Position numbers and translations under genes: made by a program. Shown piece by piece: positions 57,097-64,000 of a stretch of 64,000 nucleotides of DNA; within the stretch, counting starts at the first letter, position 1, and the number at the start of each line of letters is the position of its first letter. This stretch comes from Deltaproteobacteria bacterium. Its GTDB lineage: Bacteria; Myxococcota_A; UBA9160; UBA4427. The notes beneath the pieces are model-generated. The model was not told the DNA's origin, did not search any database, and saw nothing but the letters and a program-made list of their open reading frames with translations. Location: contig JADJOR010000002.1 of NCBI GenBank assembly GCA_016713665.1, forward strand, positions 1,054,001-1,118,000, in the 5' to 3' direction.

Positions 57097-57669
57097 TCAG
57101 GATTCGGCGCGGGTCGCTTCGGACTCGGGCAAGCGCTCGGCGAAAGCGCCGAGGACGTAGTAGGCGGTCTCGAGCAGGGGCAGCACGAACCAATCGGGAT
57201 GGGGATGGCGCAGCAGCAGGAACAGGCCCCAGATCGAGAGGACGGTGCCGACGTATTGGGGATGGTCGAGGACCGAGTAGGGGAACTCCCGGCTCCACTC
57301 GACCGGGCGCCCGAATCGGTTGCCGTAGAAGACGCCGACGCGTCCGAGGCGCAGGAAGACGGCGACGTTGAGGATCTGGCCGATGAGGATCAGCGCGAGG
57401 GCGGCCCATCCGATCGGCGACGCCCAGTTGAAGGGCCAGCCCGTCTCGGCGCCGAAGCGCAGGCACCAGGCGGAGAAGACGACCAGCTGGACGCCCTTGA
57501 AGACGACGAAGAGCCGCTGCAGGGCATCGACGGGATCACCCAGGCCCACACGTTCGCAGAGCGCTGCGTAGGTGGCCGGCCGACGATGGATCCACGCATA
57601 GGCGAAGCGTTCGATCGAGAGCAGGACAGCAGGCAGAAAGAGGTCACCCGGCTCCACAGGTATGGCCAC
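57097..57669 (-). CDS. PEMT-like phospholipid methyltransferase
   Basis: 190 residues in the readable frame. Four or more hydrophobic helices are present. The C-terminal motif set is that of phosphatidylethanolamine N-methyltransferases: EFPYSVLDHPQYVGTVLSIWGLFLL (the HPxY(V/T)G site that binds SAM) and a final YYVLGAFAERLPES. The true start may be ATG 57785, which overlaps the upstream monooxygenase stop (ATGA), follows GGAGGG, and reads MSEGWQKLRDDIPSS. That stretch is in another frame and would need a one-base change near 57655. With psd downstream, phosphatidylcholine synthesis from phosphatidylserine is suggested. Confidence 0.8.
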   Translation of the reverse strand: MAIPVEPGDLFLPAVLLSIERFAYAWIHRRPATYAALCERVGLGDPVDALQRLFVVFKGVQLVVFSAWCLRFGAETGWPFNWASPIGWAALALILIGQILNVAVFLRLGRVGVFYGNRFGRPVEWSREFPYSVLDHPQYVGTVLSIWGLFLLLRHPHPDWFVLPLLETAYYVLGAFAERLPESEATRAES

Positions 57670-57781
57670 TCCTCGAGTTCTTCGCGGGCGCGCGTCGTCG
57701 TCGAGGCGAGATATAGCGTACGGGGCGCGGAAGGTGGGGGGCTTGAGGGGATGTCGTCGCGGAGCTTCTGCCAGCCCTCGC

Positions 57782-59257
57782 TCATGCGCCCTCCCTCTTT
57801 CGGGTCGTCAGCGACGGACCGCTCAGCAGCCGCGTGAGCAGTCGATAGGTCTGCGCGCCGTAGGGCCACTGGGTCACGATCTTCCCCGCCGCATTCTTGA
57901 AGTAGTTCCGGCTCGTCGTCCAGGCGGTCCCGCGCATGCCGTCCTGCAGCCAGGCATGCCAGACGTCGGCCCAGAAGGGCTTGACCTCCGCCGCCGTCGT
58001 CCCCTCGCGCATCATGCGCTGGATCGCCCGCAGCGCGTGGCCGGATTGTGCGAGCAGCGAGGTCACGATCTCGCCCCCGTTGGTCCCCGGCCCGTACAGC
58101 ATGAAGAAGTTCGGAAACCCGGGCACCGTCGTCCCGAGGAATCCCCGCGGCTCGTCGTTCCAGTATTCCTTCAGCGTCTGCCCGCCGACGCCGACGACCT
58201 CGACCCGCGCGAGATAGTTCGTCGGCTGGAAGCCCGTCGCCATCACGAGCACGTCGACCTTGCGCTCGGTCCCGTCGACGTCGACGATGCCGCTCGCCGT
58301 CACGCGGGCGACGGCGCGGGGGATCAGCTCGACGTTCGGGCGCTTCAGCGCCGGGTAGAAGTCCGAGCTGAAGATCGGCCGCTTGCCGGGATAGGCGTAT
58401 TTCGGCGTGACCAGCGCCTTCAGATCCGGACGATCGGCGAAGACCTCGTCGAGGTAGGCGAGGGCGGCGGCCTTGCCGAGCGTGTTGACCCGCGTGCCGG
58501 GCTTCCAGAAGTTGCCGCGCCAGGAGCTGTGCTCGATCGACCAGAAGCCCTTGATCCGCTCCCAGCGGTAGCGCAGCGGGCTGCGCCATTTCCTGCGCTC
58601 GTCGGGGGTGAAGTCGTGGTCGCCCTTGGGCAGGACCCAGCCGGGCTCGCGTTGGAAGAGATGGAGACGCTTCACGATCGGCGCGATCGTCGGGACGATC
58701 TGGGTCGCGCTCGAGCCGGTGCCCACGATCGCGACGGTCCGGCCGGCGAGATCATGCTGATGTTCCCAGCGCGCGGTATGGAATTTCGGGCCCTCGAAGC
58801 GCTCGAGACCCGGCCACGACGGATACTGCGGGACGTTCAGGAAGCCGACGGCGGAGATGAGGACGTGGCAGACGAAGGTCTCGCCGTGGCCGAGCGAGAG
58901 CGTCCAGGCATGCGTCGATTCGTCCCAGGCCGCGCGCTCGACCGGGACGCCGAGGCGGATCTTCGGGGCGAGGCCGTAGTCGACGACGGTCTCTTCGAGA
59001 TAGGCGTGGAGCTCCGCCTGCTTCGCGTGGGTCCGCGTCCAGTCGTGGCGCTTGAACGGGAAGGAGTACATGTGCGAGGGGACGTCGACCTCGCAGCCGG
59101 GATATTGGTTGTCCCACCAGGTCCCGCCGACCCGCGTCGAGGCCTCGAAGAGGGTGAAGTCCTGGATTCCGGCGTTCTGGAGCGTGATCGCGGCGGAGAG
59201 GCCCCCGAATCCCGCGCCGATGATGGCGACCGTAGGCGACTTGCTCTTGCCGAACAC
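57782..59257 (-). CDS. Flavin-containing monooxygenase, Baeyer-Villiger type
   Basis: 491 residues from GTG 59257, directly after GGAGGA. The FAD loop is IIGAGFGGLSAAITLQ (residues 11-26). The Baeyer-Villiger fingerprint is FEGPKFHTARWEHQ (F-x-G-x3-H-x3-W) near 160, and the second Rossmann site IVGTGSSATQIVP near 180. The late ATGF segment VLVMATGFQPTNYL is kept. It is a likely NADPH-dependent oxygenase acting on ketones, sterols or lipids. It heads the minus-strand cluster with PEMT, psd and DUF962-like. Confidence 0.9.
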   Translation of the reverse strand: MFGKSKSPTVAIIGAGFGGLSAAITLQNAGIQDFTLFEASTRVGGTWWDNQYPGCEVDVPSHMYSFPFKRHDWTRTHAKQAELHAYLEETVVDYGLAPKIRLGVPVERAAWDESTHAWTLSLGHGETFVCHVLISAVGFLNVPQYPSWPGLERFEGPKFHTARWEHQHDLAGRTVAIVGTGSSATQIVPTIAPIVKRLHLFQREPGWVLPKGDHDFTPDERRKWRSPLRYRWERIKGFWSIEHSSWRGNFWKPGTRVNTLGKAAALAYLDEVFADRPDLKALVTPKYAYPGKRPIFSSDFYPALKRPNVELIPRAVARVTASGIVDVDGTERKVDVLVMATGFQPTNYLARVEVVGVGGQTLKEYWNDEPRGFLGTTVPGFPNFFMLYGPGTNGGEIVTSLLAQSGHALRAIQRMMREGTTAAEVKPFWADVWHAWLQDGMRGTAWTTSRNYFKNAAGKIVTQWPYGAQTYRLLTRLLSGPSLTTRKREGA

Positions 59258-59472
59258 GGGATTCCTCCGAGGTCGCGGGCGGGGCGCCCGTCGGATCCGA
59301 TTCTCGCTCGCAGAATCCGATTCCGCGAGGGCCGGCGGGGCTGGACGCCGTTCGGCGGGGCTGGTCTTTCGCCGGGCGATCGAGTTTCATCTGCCGCCCG
59401 TGAGGGGGGCCGCCGTCGCCGTCCGCACGGCCCGCGCCCGCCCGAGGCCCGAGGCTCGAGGAGAGTCGACCC

Positions 59473-60856
59473 GTGAGATCGAGGCCCATCCGATCGATCG
59501 TGCTCGCGCTCTCGCTGCTCGCCGGCTTCGGCGGGAGCGGCTGCCGGACCTATTTCACCGTGAACGACGCGCTCACGCGGATCGAGCCGCGCACGGGCTA
59601 CCGCGCCGATCGCCGCTGGTCGCCGGCGCGCTCGAACGAGCTGCTCGTCATCGTCGCGTTCTCGGGGGGCGGGACCCGGGCGGCCTCCTTCGCGTACGGC
59701 GTGCTCGAGGGGCTCGAGCGGACACGCATCTCGATCGACGGTCGCACGGTCTCGCTCTTCGACGAGATCGACCACGTGACGGGTGTCTCCGGGGGGAGCT
59801 TCACGGCCGCCTATCTCGGGCTCCACGGCCGCGGGATCTTCGCCGACTTCGAGGAGCGCTTCCTGCGCCGGGACGTGCAGGGCGCCTGATCCTCCAGATG
59901 CTCACGCCCTGGAACTGGGTTCTCTTCGCGTCGCCCTTCTTCGAGCGCAGCGACATGATCGCCCGCTACTACGATCGCATCCTCTTCGAGGAAGCGACCT
60001 TCGCCGATCTCGCCGCGCGAAATGGTCCCTGATCCAGATCAACGCGACGGACCTCGCGACGGGCTCGCCCTTCTCCTTCATCCAGGACCAGTTCGACTTC
60101 ACTCTGCTCGGATCTCTCTCGACCTATCCGATCTCGCGCGCGGTCGCGGCGTCGTCGGCGGTGCCCGGGCCGATGTCGCCGCTCACGCTGCGCAACTTCG
60201 CGGGACAGTGCGGCTTCGTGCCGCCGCCCTGGATCGGCGAGGCGATCGCGTCGCAACGGACCTTCAGCCGCAACTACGTCAACGCCATGAACCTCGACTC
60301 CGATACCCGCCGCAAGGCGCGCCGCTTCATCCGGCTGATCGACGGCGGCGTCTCCGACAATCTCGGCGTCCGCGGTCCCTTCGAGAGCACGCTGCTCCAG
60401 CGCGCGCCGAGCGAGGTCGAGCGCGAAGAGCTCGGACCGCTCCGCCACATGGTCCTCGTGCTGGTCAACGCCGCGACGGCGCCCGAGGTTGAGTGGGAGG
60501 CGATCGACGCCGCGCCCGCGCTCTTCGACATCATCGATCAGACGACGACCGTCCAGATCAACCGCTACACCCTCGAGACGATCGAGCTCCTGCGCGCGAC
60601 CTTCGAGAGCTGGCAGGAGGTCGCCGCGACCTTTTCCGAGCCGGTCGGCTTTCACCTCGTCGAGGTCGACTTCACGAAGCCGGCGGATCCGGCGGAGCGC
60701 CTCTATCTGAACTCGCTCCCGACGAGCTTCCGCCTCGACGACGAGGCCGTCGATCGGCTGCGGGCGGCGGGACGCGACTCGCTCGAGGCGGATCCGGAGT
60801 TCCGTGCGCTCGTCGAGTCCCTCGGAGGACGGTCGCGGCCGGTCGGGGCCGAGTAG
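59473..60856 (+). CDS. Patatin-like phospholipase lipoprotein, two frameshifts
   Basis: The first frame starts with a lipoprotein signal (SIVLALSLLAGFGGSGC, Cys near residue 24). It carries the oxyanion loop FSGGGTRAASFAYGVLEG near 63-80 and the nucleophile GVSGGSFTAAYLG near 105. Near 59885 (a short G run) it shifts to LILQMLTPWNWVLFASPFF, and near 60025 to KWSLIQINATDLATG. In the last frame lie the dyad Asp in RLIDGGVSDNLGVRGP and the rest to TAG 60854. Both shifts move one base back, as two lost bases would. Joined, about 460 residues: an envelope-anchored lipid acyl hydrolase. Confidence 0.85.
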
Positions 60857-60867
60857 GCGCCGACGTC

Positions 60868-63214
60868 CTATTGGTCGTTTCTGGTCGGTCGGGCGAGTCC
60901 GCTTCCGCGCCGCCGGCTCGCGGCTGCGAGGGCAAGCGCCGCGAGGGCGAACGCCTCGAGGCCCGGCTCGGGGACGCGGACGATGCGGACGGCGTTGCTC
61001 GGTGCGCGCCCGATGTAGAGGCGAGCGCACCGCGTCGTAGTCGAAGTCGAGGTGACCCGTTGGTCACCGCGCCAAAGACGCGACGCTATTCGCGGCATCG
61101 ATCGAGCCGACCGTGCCACCCAGACCCGATCCCGGCGATAGGCGCCAGCGTCGACGATCGAGCCCTCGTCGACCCCCCGAGCTCCGGACAAGATAGCCGC
61201 CGTTGGAGAGGGCGTCGACGGCGAGGGCTCGGAGACCGCGTCGTTCGCGAGCCGGCTGACGACGGAGTTGGCGGGGAGATTCCTGGCCTGGCAGCCCGCG
61301 GTCCCGGAGCACCACGTCGCGGCCCCCCGCTCCCAGGTTCCAGCCGGGGCTGCGGACGACGAAGTGTCCGTTCGCGAGTGGGGTGACTCCGAGGTTCCGA
61401 CGCCGTCGGAGCGGCTCCGCGCCCACGAGGCGGTGCAGGCGCTCGGTGTCCCGAAGCAGCCGACCTCGCCATCGCAGAGCCGGACCGCGCCGACGTCCGT
61501 GCTCGTGCCCGAGTTTCGGGGCCTGCGGCGACGACGTAGTTTCCGTTGGTCAGCGGGAAGACGCCCGGTCCGAGTACGCCCTCTACCGCAGGGCGCGTGC
61601 CTCCGACCGCGTCCCGGAGCGTCGAACCGACGTAGAGTTCCCGGCTGAGACGGCACCGATACACCCCAGCGCCGTCGCAAAAGGTGACGGCTCCGGCAGC
61701 GAAGGCTCCGCCGTTGCTCCGTGTACGAGCCGACGACGTAGTTTGCCGTTCGCGAGCGGGAGAGCACGCGGCCGATCCGGTCGTTCGTCGTCGAGCCGAC
61801 GAGGGAGATCATCGGTCCGATGACGGCGCCCGCGCAGTGGCTCGCCGCCGAGCACCAGGTTACCCGCGCCGACGTCTCCCGCGAGCGTCGCCGGATCATC
61901 CCAGAAGGAGCTCGCGACGGCGAAGCTGCCGTTCTGCCGGCGACGACGTTCGGCGCGTCGAGGTCTCCCTGGCGTCCGCCGACGAGTGAGGTTCGCCGCG
62001 GTCACGGTCCCGCCAATGCGTGTCGCTCCGCCGGCGCCGCACCAGGTGATCGCGCCGACGTTGCGGACACCTGGGCCTGGGGCGCTGAAGTTCCAGCTGG
62101 CGACCACGCAGGCGCCGTCGGCGATGGCCCGCGGGGACTCGCCCACGCCATCGCCCGCGTTCGCGCCGGTCAGCGAGTTCGCGCTCGAGACAGCCTGTCC
62201 GTTGCATCCGCCGTCCGCCACACCAGGTTGCGGCTCCGGCGACCGCGCGTGACGGCGCCGGCTTGTTCAGGTCGAGCTCCCGACGACGTAGCTCCCGTCG
62301 CCGAGATCGAGGATGCCGCTCCAGCCGACGCGATCGTTCGTCCTCGTGCCGACGAGGAGGTGCTGGAAGTGACCGGGCCGGTGCAGCCGGCATGGCCGTC
62401 GCAGAAGGTCACGGCCCCGACATTGGTGCGCAGCGTCGGCGATGGATCATCCCAGGTGGGCGTCCCGACGACATAATGGCCATTCGAGAGCGTTCTGACG
62501 TACAAGGCGACCCGATCGTCGGCGCTGGAGCCGACCAGCGAGTTCGTGCCGGTGACCGGGCCGGTGCAGGCGTTCGAAGTGCCGGAGCAGAAGGTGAGGG
62601 CGCCGGCATCGACGGGCCGGGCCGAGCGGGTTGTCCCGGATCGGACTGTTGACGACGAGATTTCCGGTCCCGAGCACGGTCACGAAGGCGCCGACTCCGT
62701 CGGAGGCGGTCGACCCGACCAGCGAATTGTGGCGCCGGAAGACGCCATCGCAGCCCGTGGTGCCGTCGCAGTAGGTCAGCGCTCCGGCGTTCGTCGCCGC
62801 GCCGTTATCCCAGCCGGACGATTTCACCAGGTAGCTTCCGCTCGGCAGGACGACGACGCCGTCGCCAGAGGCTCCCGCGAATCCGACCTGGTCGCCGGTC
62901 GTCGCGCCCGTCAGGGTCGCGATGCGGGTCAGCGTCGTCCGTCGTAGAGATGGACCGCACACCGACGTCGGTCGCGGGCGGCGCATCGTAGCCCGGATCG
63001 CTGACGACGAAGTTTCCGTTGGGCAGCGCCTTGACCGAGGATCGAAGAGGCCGCTGCCCGCCGGTCCCGGGATCTCGACTGACACGAGCTGGGCGGATGC
63101 GGGATCCGGGGTGAAGCCGGCGAGCGCACCGATCAGGACGAGGCAACCGGGCCGAAGACGAAGGGCGAAGGCGCTGCACGAGCGCGTCGACGAGAGTCGG
63201 TTCGATCTCCGCAT
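60868..63214 (-). pseudogene. Exported protein of ~11 tandem 60-residue repeats with PEP-CTERM tail, frame-disrupted
   Basis: ATG 63214 opens a signal peptide (a hydrophobic PGCLVLIGALAGF..., ending ASA). Then come repeats of about 60 residues, each with a form of 'LP(N)G(N)YVV.SP.WDN......NAGA(V/L)T(F/W)C(D/N)G..GC.GPV...NSLVGS...D.VG'. Copies begin at about 180-nt steps along 61190-63000, some only in other frames, so five or more indels are present. The C-terminus is PEP-CTERM: VPEPGLEAFALAALALAAASRRR, stop at 60868. Such repeats occur in large surface proteins of unknown function (compare DUF5650-type). Confidence 0.6.
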
Positions 63215-63451
63215 GGATCCTCCGGCCTAAAGCGGGCCAGGCCGCCCCTCATCATAGGGCCGCAATCGCGTGTTCTGCGCGAAAAGTCGCCTGCGGCCGA
63301 CGGTCCCGCGGCATGGATCGGGTAGTGTGGCACCGGGATGGGTGCAGCGGCTCGCCCCGGTCCGCCCCCTCGCGCCCGACCCTGGCGGCGGTGACGGGTC
63401 CGCCTATCTTCGCGATCTTGAAGCCCTTTTGGAGAGGCGCACCACGCCCCG

Positions 63452-64000
63452 ATGCCCATCCCGCCGCGTTATGTCTCCGCCGAAGAAGCCCTCCGCCCCG
63501 TCGAATCGGGCCATCGGGTCTTCGTCCACGGCAGCGCGGTGACCCCGACGGCCATGATGAAGGCGCTCGCCGATCAGAAGGATCGGCTGCGCGGGGTCGA
63601 GCTCGTCTTCATCAGCGTCTACGGGCCGATGTACGTCGATCAGCCGGGGATGGAGGAACACTTCCATTTGAACGCGCTCTTCGTCTCGGCCTCGATCCGC
63701 GAGGCCGTCGACGCGGGGCGGGCGGACTATGTCCCGGTCTTCCTCTCGGAGATCCCGGAGCTCTTCAAGCGCCGCGTGCTGCCCCTCGACGGGGGCGATC
63801 GTGCAGGTCTCGCCGCCGGACAAGAGCGGTTACTGCTCCCTCGGGCCCTCGGTCGACGTTGCGCGCTCGGCCGTCGATTCGGCGCGCTATCTGATCGCCC
63901 AGGTCAACCCGCAGGTCCCGCGGACCCACGGCGACGGCATGATCCATTTCAGCCGCTTCACGGCGATGACGCTGCACGAGCCCCGCTCCACGAAGCCGTC
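63452..64000 (+). CDS. Acetyl-CoA hydrolase/transferase family protein (CoA-transferase), partial
   Basis: It runs off the right edge. From ATG 63452 the frame gives MPIPPRYVSAEEALRPVESGHRVFVHGSAVTP, a family opening, and continues to VFLSEIPELFKRRVLPLDG near residue 115. A five-G run at 63791-63795 then breaks the frame. One G fewer would continue AIVQVSPPDKSGYCSLGPSVDVARSAVDSARYL, the conserved middle of 4-hydroxybutyrate and acetate CoA-transferases. The catalytic Glu region is outside the window. It moves CoA between carboxylic acids. Confidence 0.82.
   Translation, partial: MPIPPRYVSAEEALRPVESGHRVFVHGSAVTPTAMMKALADQKDRLRGVELVFISVYGPMYVDQPGMEEHFHLNALFVSASIREAVDAGRADYVPVFLSEIPELFKRRVLPLDGGDRAGLAAGQERLLLPRALGRRCALGRRFGALSDRPGQPAGPADPRRRHDPFQPLHGDDAARAPLHEAV

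Overview
The window is about 64 kb of very GC-rich DNA, roughly 70% by eye, from a Gram-negative bacterium. It carries several lipoproteins with clear lipoboxes, a bactofilin, PEP-CTERM-type exported proteins and a phosphatidylserine decarboxylase/PEMT phospholipid pair. Genes are dense, with many 1-8 nt overlaps. The mix suggests an environmental 'deltaproteobacterial' lineage (Myxococcota/Desulfobacterota-like), but nothing in the window proves the taxon. The sequence looks like a draft or metagenome contig: at least fifteen genes need one or more single-base shifts to restore the protein, and there is a 61-G homopolymer.

Layout. 1-10.3 kb: end of a methyltransferase, a TPR-like lipoprotein/Rieske/alpha-beta hydrolase cluster, a DUF4136 lipoprotein, two related membrane histidine kinases (the first cut by an in-frame amber codon), a RibD-reductase-like protein, a GNAT and a TrmA-family RNA methyltransferase. 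10.4-18.7 kb: YgiQ radical SAM protein, Ada-AlkA DNA repair fusion, rhomboid protease, adenylate-kinase-like and transglutaminase-like proteins, and an SMP-30 lactonase. 18.8-25 kb: a badly frame-disrupted cluster of exported and PEP-CTERM proteins, a VapBC pair, a sigma-54 activator with a degenerate receiver, and a beta-helix protein. 25-36.3 kb: housekeeping metabolism (HD hydrolase, rpiA-pgi-tal, two Hsp20s, aroA, serA-purA).

36.8-49 kb: EEP hydrolase, a small Asp/Leu-rich protein with its own promoter, tRNA-Lys(UUU), then a defence-like region. This holds a composite exonuclease-RecQ-UvrD protein (about 1,670 residues if two frameshifts are repaired), an AbiEi/AbiEii pair with a perfect 13-bp inverted repeat and a promoter placed for a leaderless transcript, an epoxide hydrolase, an orphan Pycsar-effector-like membrane protein and a bactofilin. 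49-64 kb: VOC protein, an operon of an unknown 192-aa protein, a PHP-glycosyltransferase fusion and a GSA-aminotransferase-like enzyme, then a lipid cluster on the minus strand (flavin monooxygenase, PEMT, Psd, DUF962-like), a patatin, an exported protein of about eleven 60-residue repeats ending in a PEP-CTERM tail, and the start of a CoA-transferase.

The most interesting parts are the exonuclease-RecQ-UvrD fusion beside AbiE, and the PHP-glycosyltransferase/aminotransferase operon.
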